DNA from: a virus
Length of the DNA stretch: 30,691 bases
Virus record (IMG/VR): IMGVR_UViG_3300030012_002028
Location: 1-30,691 of that record
Direction: 5' to 3' (one strand)
In this document: positions 24,164 to 30,467 of the stretch, piece by piece
Layout: every line of letters begins with the position of its first letter
Numbering within the stretch: the first letter of the stretch is position 1
The notes under the pieces: model-generated
Databases searched by the model: none
What the model was told of the DNA's origin: nothing
What the model saw: the letters and a program-made list of their open reading frames with translations, nothing else
Made by a program: the position numbers and the translations under genes

Positions 24164-24534
24164 GTAATTTGAACTGCAATTGTGTTGGCCCTCTCACAGT
24201 TGCTACAGCAACCGAACTTGGTTACACGATTGAGATAGTCGAAAGACGCATACCCCATACTCGTATAACTAAGGACTTCTTAGGCTTTGCAGATTACATC
24301 GCCATTTCCTCGACTGAAACTCTCGCCATTCAAGCAACGTCGGGCAAGAACCACTCAACTCGCATTAAAAAGATATTCAATGATCGACAGGAGCAAGCAC
24401 TTGAATGGCTTGCTTGTCCACATCGAACGCTGGCGGTGTGGAGTTTTTCAAAGGTAGAGGACAGTTGGAAGCATAGAGAAACACGCATATCGACCGAAGA
24501 ACTGAGACATGGGGAACTTGCCAAACGAAAATGA
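24160..24534 (+). CDS. PD-(D/E)XK nuclease-like protein
   Basis: A 124-residue protein of a phage family with a restriction-endonuclease-like fold. 'HTRITKDFLGFADYIAI' supplies the conserved Asp, and 'LAIQATSGKNHSTRIKKI' has the equivalent of the E/Q-x-K/T strand, followed by 'ALEWLACPHRTLAVWSFSKV'. Several relatives carry Gln instead of Glu, and catalytic activity is not certain. It probably acts on DNA or recombination intermediates. Confidence 0.65.
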   Translation: MSNLNCNCVGPLTVATATELGYTIEIVERRIPHTRITKDFLGFADYIAISSTETLAIQATSGKNHSTRIKKIFNDRQEQALEWLACPHRTLAVWSFSKVEDSWKHRETRISTEELRHGELAKRK

Positions 24535-24928
24535 TGTGGTTCAGTTCCTACGGGAGTTTGCCGAGAGGACGAATCACACCAAGTTCCCGCTCTGGACGGT
24601 AGAAGATATCGTTTCAGAGGGCTGGCTCTTGTGGGCTAATGTTCGTACTAAATACGAAGATCGTATAGACCAAAGATGGCGTGGGCTTCTTACGGTTGTT
24701 ATGCAAAGACGGTTGCCTGAGATTTATCAGAAGAGTCTGGGTAAGAAGTGCCGTAGGGGAAAAGACCATTCCCGGTCGTATTACACGGATGCTCAACTCC
24801 ATGATCGTCCACGACAGACATTGCCAATCACCGAAGTAGGGAATGAGTGGATTTTCGCCATCGCAAGCGGAGTAATCCAAGGGATGTTTCTGGTTCAACT
24901 GTTAAGGCACTTTGATGGTGAAGATTGA
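24509..24928 (+). CDS. Hypothetical protein with faint sigma-region-2 likeness
   Basis: A 139-residue protein. Residues 27-75, 'FPLWTVEDIVSEGWLLWANV' then 'QRWRGLLTVVMQRRLPEI', resemble the core-binding and -10-melting helices of sigma-70 region 2, but no region 4 follows. A basic patch 'KKCRRGKDHSRSY' could bind nucleic acid. The likeness is weak and a role in transcription is conjecture. The C-terminal hydrophobic helix 'FAIASGVIQGMFLVQLLRHF' is noteworthy. Confidence 0.5.
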   Translation: MGNLPNENDVVQFLREFAERTNHTKFPLWTVEDIVSEGWLLWANVRTKYEDRIDQRWRGLLTVVMQRRLPEIYQKSLGKKCRRGKDHSRSYYTDAQLHDRPRQTLPITEVGNEWIFAIASGVIQGMFLVQLLRHFDGED

Positions 24929-25136
24929 AAACAAACAGAATGTGGCCCTATGTGGTCGAGATTGGCTAGGGATTATTTCCCTGGTCTTGACCCTTATGGC
25001 TGGTTTCTTTGCTGCATACAGCCGCCATGACCGTTTGTTGTCGGAAGTTTCAGTATCCCAAACCCTTCACTCTGAGCGTTTGAATCGTCTAGAAAACAAG
25101 ATCGACATGCTTGAAAGAGATTTGAGAAACAAATGA
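24915..25136 (+). CDS. Small membrane protein with coiled coil (XhlA/holin-accessory-like)
   Basis: A 73-residue protein with one transmembrane helix ('WLGIISLVLTLMAGFFAAYS', residues 18-37) and a heptad coiled coil ('LHSERLNRLENKIDMLERDL'). This plan resembles hemolysin XhlA-type holin-associated proteins. ATG 24915 is chosen with AAGG about 7 bases upstream. It overlaps its neighbours on both sides and opens a run of membrane proteins. Confidence 0.6.
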   Translation: MVKIENKQNVALCGRDWLGIISLVLTLMAGFFAAYSRHDRLLSEVSVSQTLHSERLNRLENKIDMLERDLRNK

Positions 25137-25531
25137 GATACTTGCCACTGGCTTTGCTTGCAGGTTGCCAGCAAAAGGTTGGTGGTATCACTGATAGTTT
25201 GAAGGGGGTGATGCCTTCCAGCCCAGCAGTATCACAAGCGACTGTGACTGCTGAACAAGCTCAGATTCATCAAAGTCTTTTCCCACTCTCTCTGGTCGGC
25301 GGCATTGCTGTTTTTGCAGGCATCATTGCGATGCTTTTTTTGCCATCTCGAACAGGTCAGAGAGCCTTGGTTATTGGTGTGGTTTTGTGTTTAATCCCAC
25401 CATCATTTCTTTTGCTCGGTCCTGAACTGCTCAAACCAGTGGCACAGGTCGTAGCAATCATTTCACTGGTTCTACTCGTGTTCTACACCGCCAGGGTGTG
25501 GGAGCGAAAGAGGTACAACAAAGATGCTTGA
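25133..25531 (+). CDS. Lipobox-containing membrane protein (possible lysis protein)
   Basis: A 132-residue protein starting 'MRYLPLALLAGC'; 'LLAGC' is a lipobox with Cys at 12, although an 11-residue signal is short. Three hydrophobic spans follow: 'LVGGIAVFAGIIAMLFL', 'ALVIGVVLCLIPPSFLLLG' and 'VVAIISLVLLVFYTA'. A holin or membrane accessory role fits its place, but no family was recognised. ATGA overlap with the previous gene. Confidence 0.6.
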   Translation: MRYLPLALLAGCQQKVGGITDSLKGVMPSSPAVSQATVTAEQAQIHQSLFPLSLVGGIAVFAGIIAMLFLPSRTGQRALVIGVVLCLIPPSFLLLGPELLKPVAQVVAIISLVLLVFYTARVWERKRYNKDA

Positions 25532-25637
25532 ATCAATTACAAATGACATTCTTGGCTCGGTTCTTATTTTTCTGGCTGGCAATATTGTCGGCATGTATCA
25601 GAAAGAATGGTTCATGCGGTGGCTCAATAAGCGATGA
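25524..25637 (+). CDS. 37-residue single-span membrane peptide
   Basis: A short ORF with one hydrophobic helix ('ILGSVLIFLAGNIVGMY') and a basic end 'WFMRWLNKR'. GAAAGAGG lies about 10 bases before ATG 25524. It overlaps both neighbours (stop of the lipobox gene, ATGA with the zinc ribbon). It could be a mini-holin or pinholin-like peptide, inferred from size and topology only. Confidence 0.55.
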   Translation: MLESITNDILGSVLIFLAGNIVGMYQKEWFMRWLNKR

Positions 25638-25795
25638 GATGCGGTCAATGCGATACCGAACTCATTCACGGTGGTAGCCATGATGGCGATGACTACGGGC
25701 GTGACTCATTCTTGATCGTCAATAATTACACATGCCCAGAGTGCCATGTGTTGGTTCTTGAACACATACCGAAAACAGAAGATGATGATGATTGA
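25634..25795 (+). CDS. Small zinc-ribbon protein
   Basis: A 53-residue protein with two knuckles, 'CGQC' (residues 3-6) and 'CPEC' (34-37), separated by 'IHGGSHDGDDYGRDSF' and ending in acidic 'TEDDDD'. It is typical of small phage zinc ribbons of unknown role. It starts in an ATGA overlap and its own last codons contain the starts of the next gene, so the three genes are coupled. Confidence 0.65.
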   Translation: MRCGQCDTELIHGGSHDGDDYGRDSFLIVNNYTCPECHVLVLEHIPKTEDDDD

Positions 25796-26813
25796 GTTTG
25801 TTGCTGCTGCACTTACTTTCAGCTCAGGCCCACCCACTGATCCTGATGCAGTGGCAATGTGGATTGATGACTTGGGGCGTTTGACACCGTTTGGTCGAAC
25901 ATTTGATGTTTACATCCAAACCGGGTTTGACCCGGACTTCTCATACCCCAACGGTGATCCACGCCGCCCGTACATGATCGGTAGTACCCGTGGGAGCGAA
26001 TCGCCAACTCGTGCATTTGGATGGGCTATCGAAGGGGACATATTCAAGAACAGCAGGCCAGACCACTTGTATCCGTGGCTAGAGAACTGCCAAGAGTGTA
26101 TTGACTACTGGACAATAGACACAGGGATTGAGTGTCCTGTTCCCGGTGCTTACTGGGACTGCATTCAAGCCAACCCCTACCAGCGTTGGATGTATCTGGG
26201 TATGAACTTCACCCCGATCAACTGGGTCTTTGAAGGCCCACAGGGATGCTGTCCCCGGACGGCTGATCTCGTTGATCTTGAGTACGCATGGTGTGACTCT
26301 TGGATTCTGCATGGCCCACTCGGCAAGAAATACGGCGACTCGCAGCAATACAAGTACCCGTTGGTTCAGCAGCAGCACAAGGATCTGATTGATTCACCCG
26401 TACTTAAGTTCTGGCCTCATCGTAAGGACATAGTAGGGGAACGATGCTGCTCTGCTCCATCGCAGAATGACTACGGTGATTTGATCCGTTGGAACGCCGA
26501 TGTTGATTGGATGAGTGAGAAATGGCCTGGTTCGTTTCACATCGCTAGGTTCACTGGTCCCAACTACTTCTCGTCTGGTGGCGTTGTTCGCTTTGCTTGT
26601 GGCAACAACCATCCGTGCGAGCCGTCGTATTACTCAGTGAACTACTACCCAGATAACTCCTGCCCATCTGACTTGAATGAGGATGGGATGGTTGGCTTCC
26701 AAGACTTGCTGCAAGTGCTTGGTGATGTTGCAGGATTCAAATATCACCCACAAACTAACAATGGCTTCAATGCCATTATCAAAGTTCTTTCTGAGTGGGG
26801 GGATTGTGGGTGA
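25788..26813 (+). CDS. Secreted-like protein with dockerin/EF-hand-like C-terminus
   Basis: A 341-residue protein rich in Trp, Tyr, Pro and paired Cys ('GCCPRT', 'ERCCSAPS'), suggesting an extracytoplasmic fold. The N-terminus has a short hydrophobic segment ('MIEFVAAALTFSSG') without basic residues, a poor signal peptide. The last 50 residues, 'CPSDLNEDGMVGFQDLLQVL' then 'NGFNAIIKVLSEWGDCG', match the two-helix dockerin type I/EF-hand ending widespread in Planctomycetota. Asp/Asn positions D-N-D (in 'DLNEDGMVGFQD') could hold calcium. Three in-frame ATGs (25782, 25785, 25788) compete as start. Confidence 0.65.
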   Translation: MIEFVAAALTFSSGPPTDPDAVAMWIDDLGRLTPFGRTFDVYIQTGFDPDFSYPNGDPRRPYMIGSTRGSESPTRAFGWAIEGDIFKNSRPDHLYPWLENCQECIDYWTIDTGIECPVPGAYWDCIQANPYQRWMYLGMNFTPINWVFEGPQGCCPRTADLVDLEYAWCDSWILHGPLGKKYGDSQQYKYPLVQQQHKDLIDSPVLKFWPHRKDIVGERCCSAPSQNDYGDLIRWNADVDWMSEKWPGSFHIARFTGPNYFSSGGVVRFACGNNHPCEPSYYSVNYYPDNSCPSDLNEDGMVGFQDLLQVLGDVAGFKYHPQTNNGFNAIIKVLSEWGDCG

Positions 26814-27271
26814 CAGACTGCCCAGTTTGCCAGAAGAGACAAGCCCAGGAAAGTAGAGAAGCGGAACAATGCAAGCAGCAAGTCAAAAAGCTGCAAGCAC
26901 AATCAAACGCTTTGATACTTATTCTTGCGGTGCTTACAGCACTTGTTGGGGCTGAACTTCTCGAACAGGCATTGTCTATTAGTGACACGGTTCAAAAAGC
27001 AGCCGAGCTTGCGGTAGAACCAAAGAGCAAGCCCAGTTCCTATGCAACTCAAGCCAACAGCAACAAACCAATCCCAAAGCGTCAGGTATTTCATGGCAGA
27101 GATATATTCGGATATGTGCCGCCTCTTTTGGCTGACCTGAGAGTTACGTCAGGACACCCAATCATCGACTTTCACGATTCGTTCCAGGGTGAAACGCTTG
27201 TGCCAGAAGTGGGTTCTGGGCTAGTTCTCATAGGGGGACTCATCGCCAACAACACCGGGAGAAAGAGATGA
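26810..27271 (+). CDS. Membrane protein with PEP-CTERM-like C-terminus
   Basis: A 153-residue protein. The N-terminus has a CPVC knuckle and a basic coiled region (residues 15-32), then a transmembrane helix 'ALILILAVLTALVGAELL' (34-51). The last 23 residues read 'VPEVGSGLVLIGGLI' then 'NNTGRKR', the order (VPE-x-G-S, hydrophobic span, Arg-rich end) of PEP-CTERM exosortase signals. GTG 26810 has GGGGGGA 7 bases upstream and overlaps the previous stop (GTGA). Two membrane spans would place residues 52-130 on one side. Confidence 0.6.
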   Translation: MTDCPVCQKRQAQESREAEQCKQQVKKLQAQSNALILILAVLTALVGAELLEQALSISDTVQKAAELAVEPKSKPSSYATQANSNKPIPKRQVFHGRDIFGYVPPLLADLRVTSGHPIIDFHDSFQGETLVPEVGSGLVLIGGLIANNTGRKR

Positions 27272-27603
27272 CGATCAAGGTGGTCAATGCTGATGGATCG
27301 CTCAGGGATCTGGGGGCTAGGAACAAGCGGTACTCACGCGAGAACGCCAACAACCCCAGAGGGCATCGCTGGCGCAAACTCAGAGCGTTTATCTTGAACC
27401 GTGACCCTATTTGTCAAGTGTGCCGGAATATGGCTTCTCAGCAGGTCGATCACATCAAGCCCATCCATTTAGGGGGCGACGATTCACACACCAATTTGCA
27501 GGGTATCTGCGAGAAGTGTCATAAAGAAAAGAGCGCCGATGAGATGACTCACCGACGCTCCGTGCAGCATCCAGCCCGCCGCATAGACAATATTATCCCT
27601 TAG
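27268..27603 (+). CDS. HNH endonuclease
   Basis: A 111-residue HNH nuclease. 'WRKLRAFILNRDPICQVC' is followed by 'QQVDHIKPIHLGGDDSHTNL', with the catalytic His in 'VDHIKP', and 'ICEKCHKEKSADE' holds the second Cys pair. Small HNH proteins of this kind often help terminase cut packaged DNA; if the genome is circular or concatemeric, it lies upstream of terS. ATGA overlap with the previous gene. It converges with the leftward gene and overlaps it by 11 bases. Confidence 0.9.
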   Translation: MTIKVVNADGSLRDLGARNKRYSRENANNPRGHRWRKLRAFILNRDPICQVCRNMASQQVDHIKPIHLGGDDSHTNLQGICEKCHKEKSADEMTHRRSVQHPARRIDNIIP

Positions 27604-27757
27604 ACTTGTTATCTCGAAGGATATTTTTGTTGATATGGAAGCAAGCAGCCTTGTGCATTGAGACTTCAATCGGCTGATTGGCAACCCATTCTGCCAACGC
27701 TTTGAGCGTTTTCTCGTCCCTGATTTGGACAGTCAATGGTTCAAATTTAGTTTTCAT
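27593..27757 (-). CDS. Small hypothetical protein, convergent to HNH gene
   Basis: A 54-residue protein beginning 'MKTKFEPLTVQIRDEKTLKA', a beta strand then helix, like small ribbon-helix-helix or toxin-antitoxin-type proteins, but not assignable. ATG 27757 has a GAAGGAA ribosome site 7 bases upstream. It overlaps the endolysin gene's 3' end and the HNH gene's last 11 bases, with no terminator between the convergent operons. Confidence 0.5.
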   Translation of the reverse strand: MKTKFEPLTVQIRDEKTLKALAEWVANQPIEVSMHKAACFHINKNILRDNKSKG

Positions 27758-28172
27758 TTTGCGATTCCTTCGCTTTCTCAAGTTCTGCCTTTACCTTTTT
27801 CCAGTAGGGCAATGATGATTTTCGATACGGACCCGATGGCCCACCGACGTGCATCCGTGCTTTGAATTCTTCCAAACTCATCCCTTTTGGAATGCGATGA
27901 GGCTTAGTGTACCGAGCCATAAATCTGCGGAAGCATTCAACACTTTGTTTAAGATCAAACACGGTTTCAGGCCACTGTCCCTGTACGCCTGAGTCTGAAA
28001 AATAGGCGGCCCCAATTTGAAATGGCCCAGCACTACGCGGTACTCCGTCCACATAGTCACCCCAGATTTCACCAGTCCGGCAGTTGGTTTCCACCTTCCA
28101 GATGGCTTGCTCCAGTGCGGTCATCTCAACGGTTAAAAGGACGGTCAAAAGTTCAAGTAGTGAAATGCTCAT
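27747..28172 (-). CDS. Endolysin, lysozyme/transglycosylase-like
   Basis: A 141-residue probable peptidoglycan hydrolase. Residues 4-20 are hydrophobic (signal or signal-anchor). The catalytic region is 'ALEQAIWKVETNCRTG', with Glu in 'KVET' near residue 28, then 'VPRSAGPFQIGAAYFSDSGV', the 'GP.QI' lysozyme motif. 'MHVGGPSGPYRKSSLPYWKK' matches the 'HNGGP' region of related phage lysozymes. ATG 28172 is chosen because GGAAGGA lies 8 bases upstream; ATG 28181 would have none. It is transcribed opposite to the membrane-protein cluster. Confidence 0.78.
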   Translation of the reverse strand: MSISLLELLTVLLTVEMTALEQAIWKVETNCRTGEIWGDYVDGVPRSAGPFQIGAAYFSDSGVQGQWPETVFDLKQSVECFRRFMARYTKPHRIPKGMSLEEFKARMHVGGPSGPYRKSSLPYWKKVKAELEKAKESQNEN

Positions 28173-28177
28173 GTCAC

Positions 28178-28477
28178 TCATCCTTCCCTGTGGATTTCTT
28201 TAGCAAGTCTAAGAAGTTCTTCCACGATTTCCTGCTCAGTTGCTTTCAACGCCCAGTCATGGAACTCAGGCAAGTAAAGTGCAGCACCTTCTTCATCCTC
28301 AACATCAATTCCAGTGATGATGTGAAAGTATTGGTAGCAGAGATAGTGATCGACACTTGAACACTCCGAGCCACCCCAAGAGTAATCGTCAAGTTTCTCA
28401 AACTTTTCAACCATTTTGTCAACGTGGCTTTCCATTGCCATCAGTGCAACTTCTGGTGTTGGTTGGACATCATTCAT
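28178..28477 (-). CDS. Hypothetical acidic protein
   Basis: A 99-residue acidic protein ('PEVALMAMESHVDKMVEKFE', 'YFHIITGIDVEDEEGAALYL', 'EQEIVEELLRLAKEIHREG'), mostly helical. Not recognised. ATG 28477 has GAAGGGAG upstream and overlaps the previous stop. It lies between the endolysin and the next leftward gene in one operon. Confidence 0.6.
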   Translation of the reverse strand: MNDVQPTPEVALMAMESHVDKMVEKFEKLDDYSWGGSECSSVDHYLCYQYFHIITGIDVEDEEGAALYLPEFHDWALKATEQEIVEELLRLAKEIHREG

Positions 28478-28956
28478 TTTGACCACTCTCCCTTCTTTTC
28501 TTGAAGTGGGGAAACTCTTTCCCAAGGCTTGGTAGGCCAAGACAAGTCAAGTTGGTGTAACCCAAGGCAAACTTGCTCTGCGCTCATGCGGTACACGTTG
28601 CCGGTTTTGCCATCGTCATAAATTTCCTGAACAAGAAATTCGTTTTTTCGTGCGCGTGGTTTCAGACCCTTCACCACGAAGGCCCTGCCACCCAGAACCA
28701 TTTGATGACCGCGAGGGCTTTTAATAAGACCAAAGTTTTGCCATGAGTTTTCAAGCAGCAACTCTTCTTGCGTCAACCCACCCTTGACCGTCAGTTCGAT
28801 CTTGAGGTTGCCGGTGCTTTCGTTGGAATACTGTCCACCATTGAATCTGAACTCGATGCCGAGATCGCTTTCAAGAGTTTCAGTGATGAGGTCTGAGATC
28901 ACTTGTTCGATTCGTGTCAGTTCAGACTTGGTGATGGTTTTTACTTTGTCAGGCAT
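28474..28956 (-). CDS. Phage protein of unknown function, first gene of leftward operon
   Basis: A 160-residue protein with 'ITETLESDLGIEFRFNGGQY', 'NLKIELTVKGG', 'GGRAFVVKGLKPRARKNEFL', 'GNVYRMSAEQV'. The 'G..F.VKGLKPRARK' strand-turn is found in a broad phage family of unknown function that I recognise only as such. ATG 28956 has AGAAGGAA upstream and lies about 40 bases downstream of the predicted start of the leftward promoter. Confidence 0.65.
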   Translation of the reverse strand: MPDKVKTITKSELTRIEQVISDLITETLESDLGIEFRFNGGQYSNESTGNLKIELTVKGGLTQEELLLENSWQNFGLIKSPRGHQMVLGGRAFVVKGLKPRARKNEFLVQEIYDDGKTGNVYRMSAEQVCLGLHQLDLSWPTKPWERVSPLQEKKGEWSK

Positions 28957-28979
28957 TTCAGATTCCTTCTGTTTGGATG

Positions 28980-28995
28980 GGGCCACCATTGGCCC
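28980..28995 (-). promoter_or_regulatory. Hairpin/dyad at +1 of leftward promoter 1
   Basis: The inverted repeat GGGCCA-CCAT-TGGCCC lies 7 bases below the -10 box. As DNA it is a dyad at the transcription start; as RNA it would be a 5'-end stem-loop in front of a 24-base leader. Confidence 0.55.
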
Positions 28996-29002
28996 GTGAA
29001 TC

Positions 29003-29031
29003 ATCTTACACCATATCGGATCATCCTGCAA
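29003..29031 (-). promoter_or_regulatory. Leftward sigma-70-like promoter 1
   Basis: On the minus strand TTGCAG is followed by 17 bases and TAAGAT. It would start transcription near 28996 for the genes at 28956 to 27593. The same TTGCA -35 core and spacing are used at 30491-30519. Confidence 0.6.
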
Positions 29032-29135
29032 CATGGCTTGAATGACGATTGAATCATTTGTTGCATTTGTTGCATTTGTCTCAAACGTATAGCAAACGTA
29101 GCAAACCAAATCGCACGAGCTGCATGCCAGGTTGC
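29032..29135. other. Intergenic stretch upstream of promoter 1, no gene seen
   Basis: No supported ORF. Short direct repeats TTGTTGCATTTG occur at about 29057-29078, and CAAACGTA-like and GCAAAC repeats around 29083-29108, giving a mildly repetitive, T-rich upstream region. Confidence 0.4.
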
Positions 29136-29223
29136 TTGAGATTTCTCAAAGAATATTTCTCAAAGAATATTTCTCAGCGATATTTCTCAGACGATATTTC
29201 TCAGAGGATATTTCTCAAAGAGT
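29136..29223. repeat. Six 14-bp iteron-like repeats
   Basis: ATTTCTCA starts at 29141, 29155, 29169, 29182, 29196 and 29210 (spacings 14, 14, 13, 14, 14), each followed by a purine and a GAT/GAAT-like end. The first unit is a dyad TTGAGA-TT-TCTCAA (29136-29149). The regular spacing and AT-rich flanks resemble a replication origin or a multi-site operator. Confidence 0.7.
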
Positions 29224-29239
29224 CTCCCATATGCAAAAT

Positions 29240-29312
29240 GGTCCGATAATGACAATTCGTTGCCATTTGGGCCTCTTATTGACAATCGGTTGTCATTAAG
29301 CGTTATCGGACC
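29240..29312. promoter_or_regulatory. Nested inverted repeats enclosing two similar operators
   Basis: GGTCCGATAA (29240-29249) and its exact reverse complement (29303-29312) flank two similar dyads, TGACAATTCGTTGCCA (29250-29265) and TGACAATCGGTTGTCA (29280-29295), whose starts are 30 bases apart. A perfect TTGACA is present at 29279-29284 but no good -10 follows at 17 bases. Confidence 0.6.
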
Positions 29313-29356
29313 AAAACCGGCAAAACTTGCACATATTGTGTCAGCCTGCGCCTTTA

Positions 29357-29371
29357 TGTCAGATTCTGACA
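29357..29371. promoter_or_regulatory. Perfect 7-bp dyad TGTCAGA-T-TCTGACA
   Basis: A 15-base operator-like palindrome with perfect arms, in an intergenic region. Its TGTCA core echoes the TTGTCA arms of the dyads at 29250-29295. AT-rich sequence with another TCCGATAAT and the palindrome ATAATATTAT follows to about 29415. Confidence 0.55.
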
Positions 29372-29458
29372 GCGCAATACCTGCGTCCGATAATATTATG
29401 TAACATTATAAGACCCTGGAATGTTGCGACCTGGAACGCCAAAAATGCTGCAGCTTTA

Positions 29459-29656
29459 AGCAGCAGCGAGCAGCGAGCAGCAGCAGGAGCAGCAGCAGCC
29501 AGCAGGAGCAGGAGCAGGAGCAGCGAGCAGGAGCAGCCAGCAGGAGCAGCCAGCAGGAGCAGCGAGCAGCGAGCAGGAGCAGCCAGCAGGAGCAGCAGCG
29601 GGAGCAGCGAGCAGGAGCAGCCAGCAGGAGCAGCCAGCAGGAGCAGCGAGCAGGGG
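29459..29656. repeat. AGC-rich 13-bp minisatellite, array 1
   Basis: Nearly 200 bases built of AGC, AGG and CAGC steps, with many recognisable 13-bp units AGCAGCCAGCAGG and AGCAGCGAGCAGG. It shows no G+C-rich coding signature beyond low complexity. It lies just beyond the end of the 29708-30444 operon. Confidence 0.9.
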
Positions 29657-29684
29657 CAATAAATAAGCCCGCTTTCGCGGGCTT
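29657..29684 (-). terminator. Terminator of the right-hand leftward operon
   Basis: Read on the minus strand: AAGCCCGC-GAAA-GCGGGCTT followed by ATTTATT. The stem is 8 bp with a GAAA tetraloop. It sits just downstream of the gene ending at 29708 and protects the minisatellite and regulatory region from read-through. Confidence 0.82.
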
Positions 29685-29707
29685 GTGGGTTTAGATTGTT
29701 TTGGTGG

Positions 29708-30073
29708 TTACGGGCATTCGTAGCCGTACTCGGAAGTCAGTTCTTTGCCCGTTTGGCAGCAGATGAGCGGCTCCCCTTCCCAGTGAACGAATAATTCAAC
29801 AATGCCCCAACCGTCGTCGCCTTGACTGTCCCGGATGAGTTCCCGGTTCTGCTTTACGCCTTCAAGGCTCATCACTTCGCCATCATCCATCCGAGCCAGC
29901 AGCCGGTAGCAGCCGGGGAACGTGTAAGGACGAGAAATCATTTCAAGCATCAGTTCTTCGGATCGGGTCATCTTGCTTCCTTTCTGTTTTGCAATTGCTT
30001 CGAGTTTTGCCTCGTGTTGCTCTTGAATCATTTCGTGAACGTCGTCCATGAACTCTTCGAACGTATCAAACAT
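29708..30073 (-). CDS. Hypothetical protein with two plausible starts
   Basis: The long form (121 residues) begins 'MFDTFEEFMDDVHEMIQEQH', and its ATG overlaps the upstream stop (TAATG). The short form (87 residues) begins 'MTRSEELMLEMISR' at 29971 with AGAAAGGAAG 5 bases upstream, the same leader type seen before other leftward genes. The core has beta-type segments 'CYRLLARMDDGEVMSLEG' and 'WGIVELFVHWEGEPLICCQ'. Function unknown. Confidence 0.6.
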   Translation of the reverse strand: MFDTFEEFMDDVHEMIQEQHEAKLEAIAKQKGSKMTRSEELMLEMISRPYTFPGCYRLLARMDDGEVMSLEGVKQNRELIRDSQGDDGWGIVELFVHWEGEPLICCQTGKELTSEYGYECP

Positions 30074-30444
30074 TACTCACCCCCTAAATCAAAAAACTTG
30101 CAAAGGTCGTCTTCGATCGCATAACCGCAGCCGCAGCGGATCCAAACCCAGCAGCCATCCTCCAACTCCATCAAGCCATCGCGCTTTAGGCCATGCCGCA
30201 GCATTCGGTTTGCGAGCCAGTCTGAAATAAAGAAATACTGCATCGGCTCGAAATATTCAATCGGTTCCCCGTCTTCGTCGCAGTCCCACTCCGGAAAGTG
30301 GATACGACCGTACTCCCTGTGATCGTCAGAGATGAAATCACCGCCCGCAGCCATGCTGAGCAGCATCTCGCCAACAATGTTGCAGCGGTTGTATACGTTT
30401 TGATCCGTCAAGCGGGCAATAAGTTGTTCTTGTTTGGTAGTCAT
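30073..30444 (-). CDS. Hypothetical protein, first gene of right-hand leftward operon
   Basis: A 123-residue protein beginning 'MTTKQEQLIARLTDQNVYNR', acidic and aromatic-rich ('FPEWDCDEDGEPIEYFEPMQ') with 'CWVWIRCGCGY' near the end. Not recognised. ATG 30444 has AGAAAGG upstream and lies about 40 bases below the promoter at 30491-30519, which favours it over the longer open frame reaching 30570. Confidence 0.65.
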   Translation of the reverse strand: MTTKQEQLIARLTDQNVYNRCNIVGEMLLSMAAGGDFISDDHREYGRIHFPEWDCDEDGEPIEYFEPMQYFFISDWLANRMLRHGLKRDGLMELEDGCWVWIRCGCGYAIEDDLCKFFDLGGE

Positions 30445-30467
30445 CTTTAAACCTTTCTGAGTGTTGA

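Noticed and set aside
29049-29249. 66-codon plus-strand ORF over the iteron-like array
   Set aside because: Its repeated 'ISQRYF'-like peptide is a by-product of the DNA repeat, and it lacks a ribosome site.
29279-29308. TTGACA as the -35 of a rightward promoter
   Set aside because: No acceptable -10 at 16-18 bases, and no rightward gene follows; the TTGACA is part of a dyad.
29327-29662. Plus- and minus-strand ORFs over the AGC repeat array
   Set aside because: They translate to Ser/Arg/Glu/Gln or Ala/Pro/Leu low complexity solely because of the repeat; no start signal or conserved domain.
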